The notes under the pieces are model-generated. The model worked only from the letters and a program-made list of their open reading frames with translations, was not told the DNA's origin and did not search any database. The position numbers and the translations under genes are program-made. Positions 43,301 through 52,593 of a stretch of DNA of 64,000 nt are shown here, piece by piece; position 1 is the stretch's first letter, and each line of letters starts with the position of its first letter. The DNA is taken from positions 24,134,294 through 24,198,293 of the forward strand of contig NC_081844.1 in the NCBI RefSeq assembly GCF_963259705.1. Direction: 5' to 3'. This stretch comes from Myotis daubentonii (Eukaryota > Chordata > Mammalia > Chiroptera > Vespertilionidae).

Positions 43301-44717
43301 GAGGCACAGCTCTGTAAATAGAGATGGCATGGCATGAGATGGCAATGTGGGTGCCCAGCTTAGATTCCTGTATGCCATCAGGGGGCATTGGTAGCTAAAG
43401 GGTCACAGTTATGCTTCCTCCAGATAGTTGTCCTCAGCTGAATGGAAGCCTGCTCACCTATTCCCACTGGGGTCAGTCCACAGCTAATGACTGGCTAAGA
43501 GAAGGCTGGACACCTTGTCTCAAGTTGGGTTAACTCTGTGATGCTATTCACTTTCCAGAGCTCCCTGTGGGACCAGACTGAGGCTAGATTCCCCTGAACT
43601 CACATCCTTGCTCACCTCTCTCCCCTACCCCATCCTGCTTCTCTCACTCCCTCTCTCCTGAGTGTCCTTTAACAAGTCATGTGCACCTGAATCACCAAAT
43701 AAAGATCCGCTGTGACCTAAGACATTACAATACCTGGAAGGTTGGGAGAATTAGGGTGGAAAGGAAGTGTTCTTTGGAAAAGGAGGCAGATACTGACCAG
43801 ATGCAGGAAGCAGATTCAAGAAGGAAGAGATTGGCCTGGTGAACAGGGAGGTGGGGCTGAGCTAGAACAAGCAAGTTGGGGTGAAGGGGATGATGCAGCA
43901 TCTTTAGGTAATTCTGAGAGGCTGAAGAAGTGATTCAGATAGAATAAAGAACCTTATACCATGAAGGTCTTTCTCCCCAATATATTTTTAAAAATCAATA
44001 GATTTAATTATTTTTTCTTTTCTTTAAAAAATATGCTCACCAAAGATATTTTTTTCCATTTATTTATATATAGAGAGAGTGGAAAGGAGGGAGGAGGGGG
44101 AGAGAGAAACATTGAAGTGAGAGAGACACACCATTTGGTTGTCTCCCACACGTGCCCCCACCAGGGCTGGGGAACCTGCAACCGAGGTATGTGCCCTTGC
44201 CTGTGAATTGAACCCGGGACCCTTTGGTCTGAGGGCTGACACTCTAACCATTGAGCAAACTGGCCAGGGCTTAATTATTTAATTTACAGAGAAATTGGGC
44301 TGAAGGTACAGAAATTTGCTGTAACATATACTCTTCCACACACAGTTTCTACTATTATTAACATCTTCATTAGTGTTGTACATTTGTTAAAATTGATGAA
44401 CCAATATGGACACATTATTATTAACTAAAATCCATACTTTACATTTGGGTTCACTTCAAGTGTTGTATGGGTTTTGACAAATGCATAATGTCAATATCAT
44501 GTAGACTAGTAGTGCCACTGTCCTGGAAAATACCCTGTGCTCCACCTATTCATCCCTCCCACACCCACTTTTTCTTCTCTCCAGCTTCTGGGATCCAGAG
44601 GAACCTAACAACCTGAATGATGAGGACTGTGTCAGCATGACCAAACAAGGCACCTGGAATGACCTCGCTTGCAACATAGCTACATATTGGATTTGTGAGC
44701 GGAAATGCTCCTGTTGA
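30544..44717 (+). CDS. CLEC17A: CLEC17A (prolectin), C-type lectin receptor, complete coding region
   Basis: This is a type II membrane lectin; the human protein is a Ca2+-dependent mannose/fucose receptor of germinal-centre B cells. Twelve coding exons are 30544-30586, 30729-30809, 35611-35643, 35726-35776, 35859-35897, 36066-36107, 36740-36880, 36966-37028, 38750-38845, 38951-39102, 42118-42227 and 44585-44717. They total 984 nt, or 327 residues, with consistent phases. The cytoplasmic part carries one acidic/Pro-rich unit with DDYENM and SYKALPPKP, then APPRPPR. The membrane segment is about residues 119-142. The stalk has an NQS sequon. The carbohydrate domain runs from about C198 to C327, with EPN at 290-292 and WND at 308-310, the residues expected for mannose-type Ca2+ and sugar binding. 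Human has 378 residues with three cytoplasmic repeats; only one repeat exon is found here. The last intron uses a GC donor. Confidence 0.94.
30729..30809 (+). CDS. CLEC17A: CLEC17A exon 2, single acidic/proline signalling repeat
   Basis: This 81-bp symmetric phase-1 exon encodes 27 residues: an Asp run, then YENM (residues 27-30), SYKAL and PPKP. Human prolectin has three tandem copies of the equivalent unit with YENS. A YxN core suits Grb2 SH2 binding. The methionine at +3 also makes a YxxM motif, the p85/PI3K type. No second copy was found between 30,810 and 35,610. Confidence 0.85.
31612..32094 (-). repeat. VES SINE 11, split by SINE 12
   Basis: The two parts, 31612-31779 and 32047-32094, form one minus-strand SINE interrupted by SINE 12. 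Confidence 0.82.
31780..32033 (-). repeat. VES SINE 12, nested in SINE 11
   Basis: Minus-strand, near-consensus copy with TSD AAATCAGCAAACT (31767-31779 and 32034-32046) made from SINE 11 sequence. Its tail holds two T-runs separated by gtgtgtggattgcctg. Confidence 0.88.
32531..34434 (-). mobile_element. full-length half-L1 (HAL1) retrotransposon
   Basis: A 1.9-kb element in CLEC17A intron 2, antisense to the gene, flanked by a perfect 16-bp target-site duplication (32515-32530 and 34435-34450, CCCCATCCCTAAACTT). Its 5' end on the minus strand reads GGAGAACCAAGATGGCGAC, a YY1-type site as in the L1 5' UTR (34415-34425). A GC-rich 5' UTR of about 700 bp, one ORF (ORF1), a G-rich 3' UTR, AATAAA (complement 32548-32553) and an A-tail follow. 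There is no ORF2. This is the architecture of HAL1 elements known in mammals, including bats. The intact TSD and ORF indicate a recent insertion. Confidence 0.87.
32883..33731 (-). CDS. L1 ORF1p-like RNA-binding protein of HAL1
   Basis: An uninterrupted 282-codon ORF. Residues 1-115 are charged, with heptad-like Leu/Ile spacing expected of the trimerising coiled coil. From about 118 an RRM begins with NIRIIGVPEDERE, then RTPNKRNPKRTTPRHIIIKM. The C-terminal domain carries VTYKGIPIRLSADFS and ETLQARMEW, ending in KSFTDKEKLKEF. All these are hallmarks of L1 ORF1p (human 338 residues; the shorter length here is in the coiled coil). ORF1p is an RNA chaperone that coats the element's own transcript. 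Mobilisation would depend on ORF2p from a full L1 elsewhere. Confidence 0.9.
   Translation of the reverse strand: MRRQRNRTKLSMEEIEFRTTLLRSLKNCLEAANKLNELYTKTNKTLDLILGNQLEIKHTRTEITNIIQTPDSRPEERKNQVNDLKCEEAKNIQPEKQNEKRIQKCEDSVRSLWDSFKRTNIRIIGVPEDEREQDIENLFEEIMTENFPHLVKEMDLQVQEARRTPNKRNPKRTTPRHIIIKMPRAKDKERILKTARERNSVTYKGIPIRLSADFSTETLQARMEWQEIFKVMNTKNLQPRLLYPAKLSFRIEGQIKSFTDKEKLKEFITTKPGLYEMLKGIL
35292..35487 (-). repeat. VES SINE 13
   Basis: Minus strand, ends CCACTGAGCCAAACCGGCCA. In CLEC17A intron 2, about 120 bp before exon 3. Confidence 0.87.
36425..36570 (+). repeat. MIR fragment
   Basis: CCATGTACAAAATGGGAATA, GGATCCAGTAAGGTAATAAG and GCATACAATAAGTGTTCCAT. In CLEC17A intron 6. Confidence 0.65.
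36740..36880 (+). CDS. CLEC17A: CLEC17A transmembrane exon
   Basis: This exon encodes the juxtamembrane segment (PVPWISQKSGGPGC) and a single hydrophobic helix beginning WLVFLCLLVVVSLFLG and ending VTLIK. The lack of a signal peptide and the position of this helix make the protein type II, with the N-terminus cytosolic. Cysteines just before and within the helix could be acylated or form contacts; that is inference. Confidence 0.9.
37215..37565 (-). mobile_element. old non-autonomous DNA transposon
   Basis: Contains CTACTGCCCAACATGGTGG, GAGCACTTGAAATGTG, and a far end with AAATTACCCATGTGGCTCCC and GTTGTATAGTAC. This resembles a widespread old mammalian MER-type element with TATTGGACAG-like ends. 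The family is not assigned with certainty. It lies in CLEC17A intron 8. Confidence 0.5.
38235..38560 (+). mobile_element. L2-like fragment
   Basis: CAATGGCTTCTTACTGCCC, CAATATGAAACCCTTGACTT, AACTCACCTCTTCCAGGAAA. In CLEC17A intron 8. Confidence 0.6.
38951..44717 (+). CDS. CLEC17A: CLEC17A carbohydrate-recognition domain, three exons
   Basis: Exons 38951-39102, 42118-42227 and 44585-44717 encode the CTLD. Landmarks in order are CPEGWLPFKGKCYYFS, WDEARTFCQ, SHLVII, HWLGLSDRE, GDWKWLDGSPV, FWDPEEPNN, DEDCVSM, GTWNDLAC and WICERKCSC. EPN plus WND predicts mannose/fucose rather than galactose specificity. The exon pattern of three CTLD exons is usual for the group. The third CTLD exon is reached through a GC-AG intron of 2,357 bp. 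Confidence 0.93.
39228..39282 (-). mobile_element. 55-bp truncated L1 3' end with TSD
   Basis: Complement reads GGGGGACATATGTGATACTT, CAACAATAAAGATTTTTTTA. It is flanked by TGAAACTTTTA at 39217-39227 and 39283-39293. It is a minimal 5'-truncated insertion, about 115 bp after CLEC17A exon 10. Confidence 0.65.
39487..39692 (-). repeat. VES-type SINE 14
   Basis: Minus strand, diverged; ends CAACTGAGCCAGACTGGCCA. In CLEC17A intron 10. Confidence 0.83.
40187..40455 (-). repeat. VES-type SINE 15 with (GA)n
   Basis: Minus strand; contains an about 40-bp (GA)n run at 40268-40308 in its pyrimidine-rich tail. Confidence 0.83.
40552..40687. mobile_element. Tc1/mariner (pogo-like) MITE
   Basis: A 136-bp element between TA dinucleotides with perfect 19-bp terminal inverted repeats CAGTGGGGCCTTGACTTAC / complement. 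It has no coding capacity. TA target sites and this TIR form suit the Tc1/mariner superfamily. Confidence 0.78.
40762..41584 (-). mobile_element. HeliBat-type Helitron 5
   Basis: Reverse-oriented: CTAGGGGCCCGGTGCACGAA and the hairpin GCACGAAATTCGTGC at 40775-40789 mark its 3' end. The 5' end is the complement of TCTACACTAATAAAAGAG at 41584. The interior is GC-rich and includes repeated AGTTGGCAGTTAACTGCCAA units (41449-41506). Confidence 0.85.
41585..41758 (+). mobile_element. short Helitron 6, head-to-head with Helitron 5
   Basis: Begins TAATAATAAAGGCATAATG and ends GCACGAATTTCGTGCATCGG GCCTCTAG. Its 5' end abuts the 5' end of Helitron 5. Confidence 0.82.
41795..41965 (-). repeat. MIR
   Basis: CATTTTACAGATGAGGAAAC and GAGCACTTTATGCTATTAAC on the plus strand mark a reverse-oriented MIR, about 150 bp left of CLEC17A exon 11. 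Confidence 0.72.
42545..42725 (-). repeat. MIR
   Basis: AAAGATGAGGAAACTGAGGC, CATGCCCAAGGTTAGACAGC and GCCTATACTCTTAGCCACTA mark a reverse-oriented MIR in the GC-AG intron. Confidence 0.78.
43091..43266 (-). repeat. VES-type SINE 16
   Basis: Minus strand, diverged; ends CACTGAGCTATGCTGGCTGG. Lies in the GC-AG intron of CLEC17A. Confidence 0.82.
44014..44270 (-). repeat. VES-type SINE 17
   Basis: Minus strand; TSD TTAATTATTT at 44004-44013 and 44271-44280. Lies about 310 bp before the last CLEC17A exon. Confidence 0.85.
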
Positions 44718-44886
44718 GCCCCAGAGATGAGACTGGGTGGGGGTCCATATCCGAGCGCCCCTTGACTCTTGGAGATGAGAAGTTCCTGCCCTTCCTGCCT
44801 CTCTAGGAACTGATTTGGATGCGCCCAAGACGGAGGACTAGGGTGAGGACTTGGGGGCTTGATCAATTGGATGGAGTCTGAGTGTG

Positions 44887-45235
44887 TTCAGGCAACTGTA
44901 ACAGAATACCATAGACTGGATGGCTTACCAACAACAGAAATTTATTTTTCAAAATGCTGGGAGCTTGGAAGCCCAAGATCAAGGTGCTGGGAGATTCAGT
45001 GTTTGGTGAAGGAAGGCCTGTTTCCTGGTTCACAGATGCCGCCTTCTTGCTCTAGAATGGACACGGGAATTCTCTGGGGTTTCCTTTATAAGAGCTTTAA
45101 TCACATTCAGAGGGCTCTACCCTCATGGCCTAATCCCCTCCCAAAGGCCCAACTCTGAATGCCATCAAATTGGGATTGGGTTTCAACAAATGATTTTCTT
45201 TTGGGTTACACACATTCAGTTCACAGCTGATGGTG
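44887..45235 (+). mobile_element. old interspersed repeat, family not assigned
   Basis: Begins CAACTGTAACAGAATACCAT and GGCTTACCAACAACAGAAAT. This pattern recurs at 45783-46190 and 27050-27330, so it is a dispersed repeat. I do not assign the family. Confidence 0.5.
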
Positions 45236-45782
45236 AGCTGGAGTCTCCCAGTTCTGGGGTCTGGAGGAAACTCACCAAGTCCTTGATCATGGCACTTAGG
45301 AAGTGATGCTTGCCCTTGGGGTTCTGGGCCTGACATTGATTGACTAGAGCTGAAAATACCTCCGGTCCTCTGAACCATGATGCACTGGGCTCCCTTACTG
45401 CCTACAAAATGTGGATAAGCTACTGGCAAGCAGATGGGGCAAGATTATTCTTGACAAGCAACTTTCTCAATGTCCCAGGTGAGGTTTGACCAAGTTAGGT
45501 AGTGGACTCAGACCTCTGCTAAGATTTGGCCCATGGAACTGCTGACTAGCTGAAAGGCAAGACTCCCCACTCAGTGTGGCCAAGCCAGGCCATGACTTGG
45601 TCAGATCCTCAGGACAGCAATGGAGATACCTACCCACATGTGCCTTTGAACTATTTGTAGTTAGTAAAGGTCTTTGATGAAATATTTCACTTTACTGCCA
45701 AGTGGACATTCTGGGGCTATTAGCTCTTGCAATGTTAGAGCTTCTCAAAATGCCAGTTCATTGTGTGGTCCTTGTCTACTGT

Positions 45783-46190
45783 GTTAATTTTCTGGGGCTG
45801 CCACAATAAAGTACCACAGGTTTAAACAACAAAAATATATTGTCTCATAGTTCTGGAGAATGGAAGTGCAAAATCAAGATGTTGGCGTGGTTGGTTTTTG
45901 GTAAGACTTGTTTCCTTGGCTTATAGATGGCTGTCTTCTCTCTGTGTGTTCACATAGTCTTCCCTTTGTGTATGTCTGTGTCCTAATCTCTTTTAATAAG
46001 GATACCAGTCATATCGGATTAGGGCTCACCTTAATGACTTCATTTTCCCTTAATCACCTCTTTAAAGACCATATCTCCAAATATCTCAGTGACATTCTGA
46101 GGTACTGGGGGTTAGGACTTCATTCTGAGGTACTGGGGGTTAGGACTTCAACATATGAACTTTTTTGGGTGCAGAATTAAGCCTTTAACA
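45783..46190 (+). mobile_element. old interspersed repeat, family not assigned
   Basis: Same type as 44887-45235 (GGGGCTGCCACAATAAAGTA, TCTCATAGTTCTGGAGAATG). A 28-bp direct duplication lies near its 3' end (46,094-46,150). Confidence 0.5.
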
Positions 46191-46854
46191 CTAAATTCCA
46201 GAGTTAACTCCCCCAGTCATTGTGACAATCAAAAACATCCCCTAGAAATCTGGTACTATCCCCAACTGAGCACAACTCAACATGGCAATTCATTTGGACA
46301 ACCCCTGAATTGTATCCAGGGGTGAGTAGATATTCTCCAAATCAATTAATTTATTGATTTACAAATGCCCATGACTAATAGAATTGTTCCTATTTTGACT
46401 GAGATCCTGTGATTTTGGAAAGGAGGCTCTGAGCAGGGTGGGTGAGCAGTGGGGGAGGTTGGCATTCACTTCATTTTCTGTTCCTTCTATACTTGTTTCC
46501 CTTCCCCACCTTTACACCTGTCCCCACCTCACCAGTACTGAAACCAGCCCCCATATAGCCCAGAGATTGCGGAGTGGAACATCTTGGTCCAAGCCCTTCA
46601 CCGAAGGGACCATTGGTCTAATTGACTGTTCATCTGGGGTCAGAGGAAGTTCTCGAACCTCAGAAGAGGAAACTTCAGTTTCCCCCAATATGTGGGTTGA
46701 GAAATGGAGAAGCAGGGCTCTGTGGTCATGTCTCCAAGTCATGCTAGGGGGTTCAAGATGGAGTTGGCCAAAACCTATTTCACTTCCCCATCTCTCATGA
46801 TTGTCTAATTTCAGACACAGAGATGAATCTGAAAGAAGTTCCCTTTATTACATG

Positions 46855-47075
46855 GGTTATCAAGCATGTATTGTTTGCTAGATAGATGCAGAGCTTTTAT
46901 TTAATCTTTATGATGACTCTGTGAGGTTGCAATAATGACCAACCCCATTTTATAGCTAGAAATACTGAGCACAGAGGGGTGTCATGGCTTGTCCATTGAC
47001 GTTTAGTGGTAAGTGGCAGACTGGTATTTGGACTCAGTCTGTGCCTCCAGTGGTTGATCTTTTTCCGTAGCACCT
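46855..47075 (-). repeat. MIR
   Basis: CCCCATTTTATAGCTAGAAA, GGTGTCATGGCTTGTCCATT. Diverged reverse-oriented MIR in the CLEC17A-ADGRE gap. Confidence 0.6.
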
Positions 47076-47573
47076 CTGCTGCTTTCTGAGGGACTGTCTG
47101 TAAACTTGAGTTATTCCTGAGGACCCTGACCTTGTAGCTCTCATTTCAGCTGGCAGTTATGGGAAAGGAACAGCATGGTTTGGAGGAACAGACATCCTGG
47201 GCTAAGATAAGAGACCAAGAGTTGACTTCTGGGTCTGATGACAATAACCTGTGGCTCTCCTGGGGCTATTACCATAATGCAGGTGATAGATGATGGGGAC
47301 CAAAGAGCTAATTTTGAAGGTAGGAAGGATTCTAGTTCTATTTTGAAGCTATAGCTAAGTTGTTTGATGGATTGAATATGGGGTGTGAGAGAAAGAGAAG
47401 AGTAAAGGATGACCCTCAGGTTTTCAGTTTATGCAATAGAAAAGATGGAGTTACCATTACTTAGAGATAGGGAAGGAAAAAAAGCTTATGAAGATAACAC
47501 ATTGAAATTTAGATGATTCATGAATTCTTGCTGAAATTCTTAGAGCTTCTCTTTGGTCAAGAAAGAAATCTTG

Positions 47574-47794
47574 CCCAATGGGTGTGGCTCAGTGGTTGAG
47601 CATCGTCCCATGAACCAGGAAGTCATGGTTTGAGTCTGGGTCAGGGCATAGGCCAGGGTTGTGGGCTTGATCCCCAGTAGGGGGTGTGCAGGAGGCAGGT
47701 GATCAATGATTCTCTCTTATCATTGATGTTTCTATCTCTCTTTCCCTCTCCCTTCCTCTCTGAAGTTAATAAAAAATATTTTTAAAAAGAAAAA
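47574..47794 (+). repeat. VES SINE 18
   Basis: Plus strand; GGGTGTGGCTCAGTGGTTGA. TSD GAAATCTTG at 47565-47573 and 47801-47809 with an A-rich tail between. Confidence 0.87.
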
Positions 47795-47853
47795 AAGAAT
47801 GAAATCTTGTGTGGAGTAGATGCTGTCATATCCCGCTTATAGCCTTGATTCTT

Positions 47854-48066
47854 TATATATATTTTTTATTGATTTTTTACAGAGAGGAAGGGAGAGGGAT
47901 AGAGAGTTAGAAACATCGATAAGAGAGAAACATCAACCAGTTGCCTCCTGCACACCCCCTACTAGGGATGTGCCCAAAACCAAGGTACATGCCCTTGACC
48001 AGAATTAAACCTGGGACCGTTCAGTCCACAGGCCAACACTCTATCCACTGAGCCAAACCGGTTAGG
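47854..48066 (-). repeat. VES SINE 19
   Basis: Minus strand; TSD GCCTTGATTCTT at 47842-47853 and 48067-48078. Confidence 0.9.
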
Positions 48067-48719
48067 GCCTTGATTCTTATGCTTTCAGTGACTTCTAATG
48101 GCAGCAGCTGCCACCAGAGTCTACCTGGTTTGGCACATGGCAGGTGAGAAGTGCCAGGTGGAAAATACTTACCAGAACACACCTTACCAAAGCCTTAGTG
48201 GGCATATACCCAGCTCCCTCACCCCTCAGGTGAGATGTCTCTGAGATAAGCATCCCATGGACTGCCCAGCGGTCCCTGCTGGTATTAAGCTCCCATCTCC
48301 TACAGCAATAGTCCACTCAGTAACACATCCTTGAACTCATCTTGTACTGGCTGCCTTTTCCTTCCTGACTCACTTCTTTACACCCCTGCTGGTGTTTCCT
48401 GGGATCACCTCTGAAATAAACTACTTGCACTGAAATCCTTGTCTCAGAGTTTGCTTTTTGGGGACACCCAAGTTGAGACACCACAGGACAGGGAAAGATG
48501 AGCTTGTGACATGGTTCTGGTTTGCCTGGGATGGAGGGGTTCCTAGAGTGCAGGACTCTCAGTATCAAAGCTGGGAAAGTCCTGGAAAAACTAGGATGAG
48601 TTGCCATACTTATAGGAAAAGAGTGTGGTATCAGGGAAGTAAAAAAAAAAAAAAAAAAAAAAAGTGAAAACCTCAAGGAGAAAAGTAGACTTAGATAAAT
48701 CATCATGTTGTACATTTTA

Positions 48720-48950
48720 TTTTTTATTTTATTTTTTTAAAATACTTTTTATTGATTTCTTACAGAGAGGAAGGGAGAGGGATAGAGAGTTAGAAACATC
48801 AATGAGATAAAAACATCAATCAGCTGCGTCCTACACACCCCCTATTGGGGATGTGCCTGCAACCGAGGTACATGCCCTTGACTGGAATCGAAGCTGAGAC
48901 CTTTCAGTCCACAGGCCGATGCTCTATCCACTGAGCCAAACCGGTTAGGG
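48720..48950 (-). repeat. VES SINE 20
   Basis: Minus strand; TSD CATG(T/C)TGTACATTTTA-type at 48704-48719 and 48951-48966 (one mismatch). Confidence 0.9.
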
Positions 48951-50199
48951 CATGTCGTACATTTTAAATAGACACAATTGTTAGTTAATTATACCTCAAT
49001 AAAGCTAGACAAAACCAAAAACACTAGATAAAGCTAAAAAAAACCCCCAAAAAGAATAAAAGGGGACCGACAACATCAAGTTCAGTCAAGTTAGAAGAGA
49101 CTGAGTGCACTTAGCACTGAGGAAGCATTTGGGACATTGACTGACTCTTGGGCATGTTGGGCAGAAGTCAGACTGCAGCAAGTTGAGCAGTGAGGGGATG
49201 GGAGGGAGTTGGGGCAGCAGAATGCAAACTTTTCTAGAATTTTGGCTGTGAAGAGAAAGAGAAGGATAGTGTATTGCAACAGGGAGAATTTTGGGGTGTG
49301 GGGTAGAAGGGATCTGAGCATGCTTTCCCTACTTTTACAAAACCCCCTGTTATTCCACATTAGATCTCTTGGGTCTCCCAGACTGATTTTTTCCCTTCAT
49401 GATTTTCATCTTTTGGCATTTTGCTCTGTGCTCTGAGATATTTCTTCCACATGGTCTTCCAAGCCACTACTTTGGCCCTTGACAGTGATCATCCTCTTCT
49501 TTAATTCATCCAGAAAAAACTCCTCTTTTTATTTATACCCATTTTTTTACATCTTTTTGGTGCTGTACTTTAATCTTTTTACATTCGTATTTTTATTATG
49601 CTTGTTTGAAGTGATCTGTCTATTCCAGAAGCTCTATTTTGCAGGGTGTCCATTATGTTGGACTATCTCTTTTCAGGGACCTCTGGGGCCTCTCATGGTT
49701 CTCATTTGCCTTTGGTGCTCAGATCTGGGGGTTGAGAACTTTAAGCAGTGGCAGCTTCCCAAGTGATGGAAGGAGACTGATTCTCTACCCCAGGGGGGCC
49801 ATGTGTGCACCAGGCAGGTGCCTTTCTGTTCCCTGCTCTCCTTGCTTCCTACTTGGAGTTCTTGGGGGCCAGAGGGATCAGACACACACTCATGGGAGTG
49901 ATGCTGACCTTATTCCAGGAGGCCTATGACCCCCTGGGCCAGACTCTTCCTAGGATGAGCTGTGTCCAATCTTTACCTTAGAGCACTCTTCAGCTTCTTT
50001 GGGACTCTGCACCTGGTGCATGGGGAGACCTCTCAACTCCAGATTTTTCTTTGGGGATTTCTACCTGGTTTGGCACATGGTAGAGCCCCAGCAGACTTTT
50101 GGTTCAAATAAGCAGATACATTAGGGAATAGATTGGAGGAAATTGAAACATATATAGGTGGCCATTTTCCTAGAGTCTTCTATTTCTCTTTCTTTAGGA

Positions 50200-50622
50200 C
50201 AGGGACAGCAAACTATAGCTTGGTGGTGGTGGTGGGGTGGGATGGCAAATTCTGCCTGCAGTCTTTTTTTTTTTGTATGGCAAGTAGGTTTTTGTATTTT
50301 TTTTTGAGTTTCTGTATTTCTAAAGGGATATACACATATATCCCTTTACACATATAGCACATACAGGATGTTTCAAAAAATGTATACACACTTTAACAGC
50401 TGATAGCTCAATTTTGAAAATGAAATGTATTTTAATAAACACTGCCTTGATAATTTTAAAGTGTGTGTATACATTTTTGGAACACCCTATATATTATGTG
50501 TGCATCTATTGATTTATATCCATATATATCTATCTGTCTGTCATCATCATCTCTATCACTATATATGGCCCCGAAATTCTAAAATATTTATTATCTGGCT
50601 CTTTACGAAGAAAGTTTGCTGT
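50200..50622 (+). mobile_element. old hAT-type repeat, interrupted
   Basis: Outer ends (cagggacagcaaactat and aagtttgctgtgtaag) are degenerate inverted repeats of the type seen in old mammalian hAT elements. The interior is disrupted by the mariner MITE and low-complexity sequence. Confidence 0.45.
50364..50489. mobile_element. mariner-type MITE
   Basis: A 126-bp element with roughly 32-bp inverted repeats (GTATACACACTTTAA at 50391-50405 against TTAAAGTGTGTGTATAC at 50456-50472, extending to the ends) and TA at both flanks. It sits inside an older repeat at about 50,200-50,620. Confidence 0.75.
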
Positions 50623-51433
50623 GTAAGCTTTAGCATATTTAAATGCCACTGGAGAACTAAGAAAAAAATGTGAGAGAGGTGGAAAACTCAGGAGAGAATC
50701 AATGGAGAAAGGTCTGCTCAAGAGACAGGAGGGGCTGAGCTCTAAAGCACAGAGGGACGGGTTAGCTTTAAATAAGATGAGGGATCCCTTTGCTGTCGTG
50801 GAAGAATGGAGGGGAAAACAATGGGCATCAATGAGGCAAGGACGGGTATGGATGTGGGCATATTTGCAAGAGATGCCAGAACATTGAGAGACTTTCCATC
50901 AGCCGATGTTTATTATCTCTGTTAAGTAGAAGACAAGGTTTTACACCTTATGTAAAGGGAAAAAGTGATGTGAATTGAGAAAGGAAGTGAAAACAGAAAC
51001 TCCCCATGTGGGAAAGTTGACTAGGGATAGGAAAAGCAAGTGTCAGGTAGCATGGAGGGTCTTGTTTAGATCAGAAAGTGCACATTTGTAATGGCTCCAA
51101 GCTGAGTGGTCCTGGGATCTCACTGCTTCGTTGGAGAGTGGAGAAGAAACACGGTTGGTTCATAAAGAAGGCTGATTTGGGCTGCAAGTCACAGATTCTC
51201 TGGCCCAAAGTGGCTTAACAAAAGGATTTTGTCTTATATAGGAAAAAGGGTTGGCTCAGCAACTCAACAATGTCATAGCCCAGATTATTCCTATCTTTCC
51301 ACTGTTTTCTGCAAGCATCCTATTATTAAAGTAGCCAAAAAATAGGAGGTGATGGTCAGGCTCTCCTTAAATTTGTCTTTTAAAAATTTTATTTTTTCAA
51401 GGAGTAAAAGTATTTTCCAGTATGTGTTTTTTG

Positions 51434-51661
51434 TTTTGCTTTTTAAAAAAAATGTATTTTTGTTGACTTCAGAGAGTAAAGGAGAGGGAGAGAGAGATAG
51501 AAACATCAATAATGAGAGAGAATCATTGATTGGCTGCCTCCTGCGCGCCCCCTATTGGGGATGGAGACTGCAACCCAGGCATGTGCCCTTGACTGGAATC
51601 GAACTCAGGATCCTTCAGTTCGCAGGCCAATGCTCTATCCACTGAGCCAACCCAGAAAGGG
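51434..51661 (-). repeat. VES SINE 21
   Basis: Minus strand; flanked by TTCCAGTATGTGTTTTTTG (51415-51433) and TTCCAGTGGGTGTTTTTT (51662-51679). Confidence 0.88.
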
Positions 51662-52570
51662 TTCCAGTGGGTGTTTTTTATATCTCATTGGTCACAATTG
51701 GTATAAATGCACATCCTGAAACAATCTTTAGCAAATAGGAATACCGTCACTATGGTTAGTTAGGACCAGGGCTCCTCCACCTCAGCCCTGGAGAGGAATA
51801 ATTCTTTGCTCTGTGTGTGTGGTCTGTCTGTAGGGTGTTTTGCAGTACTTCTGGCTCCACCACTTAGATGCCAGTAGCACCCCACTTTGCCCCAGTCATA
51901 AAAACAAAAAAAATCTTTTTCAGACATTGTCAAATGTTCATTACGGAGGGAAGTAATCTCCATTTAACTGATTATCATTCAGCTCAAACCAATCCCAACC
52001 GATCCCCTGTGTTCAGGCACATTGCTGTCTCAAATCTTAAAACAGTCAAGTTTCTGTTAATAAGGAACATATGATGTGGTGATCCCTACTGAATAGACAA
52101 CACACAGTGCCTGCCATCTTTGGATCACTCCTGGATTGGGGTCTTCCCTGATAGGTGTGGAATGAGAAGGCAAAGGTGCTGAAAGTATGAGAGAGAACCA
52201 TTTGATCTGGTTGGTCATGAAATCTAGCCTGGATAAGAAAGAAGGCAAAGCTGATGGAGTGGATGAGTTTAAAGAACAAGTTTAACTTGAGACAAGGCCA
52301 TGAAAGGGACCTCCTCATTTACAAAACGTATTTGCAACAGTCATGATTTGGGTAACCAGGGACAAGCATTGGTTGAATAGGAGAAATCCAATTCAACACT
52401 CATTTATCGAGAGCCCATTATGCAGAACAAACACTTCGGGAAGTACAGGTTAAACATTTCTTCTCTAGGGATGTTGTGTATAATGATTCCTTTTGTCCCC
52501 AGCTTCATTCTTCATACTGCCAGCCAGATCCATGGATATGACTTTCCATGTGAAGTTGAAAGTTCTAGTT

Positions 52571-52593
52571 TTAATATTTTCTCTTCACTTGTC
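52571..52593 (-). CDS. ADGRE3: putative terminal ADGRE micro-exon
   Basis: On the minus strand gatatcttttcag precedes GACAAGTGAAGAGAAAATAT and TAA. In one frame this reads QVKRKY-stop, the exact ADGRE2 C-terminus as remembered. Joining to the phase-0 donor of the previous exon gives instead Asp-Lys-stop (TGA at 52587-52585). The homology is visible, but which frame is used cannot be settled from genomic sequence. Confidence 0.5.

Larger units (their letters stand above)
44718..52570. other. intergenic CLEC17A-ADGRE
   Basis: Holds the CLEC17A 3' UTR (poly(A) site not resolved), old repeats, SINEs 18-21, a MIR and a mariner MITE. No exon is recognised at 46,400-46,850, 47,080-47,560, 48,970-50,190 or 50,620-51,400. 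Confidence 0.6.

Noticed and set aside
46438..46800. Possible 120-codon gene between CLEC17A and ADGRE
   Set aside because: No homology, promoter or splice signals recognised, and part resembles diverged repeat; not supportable as a gene.
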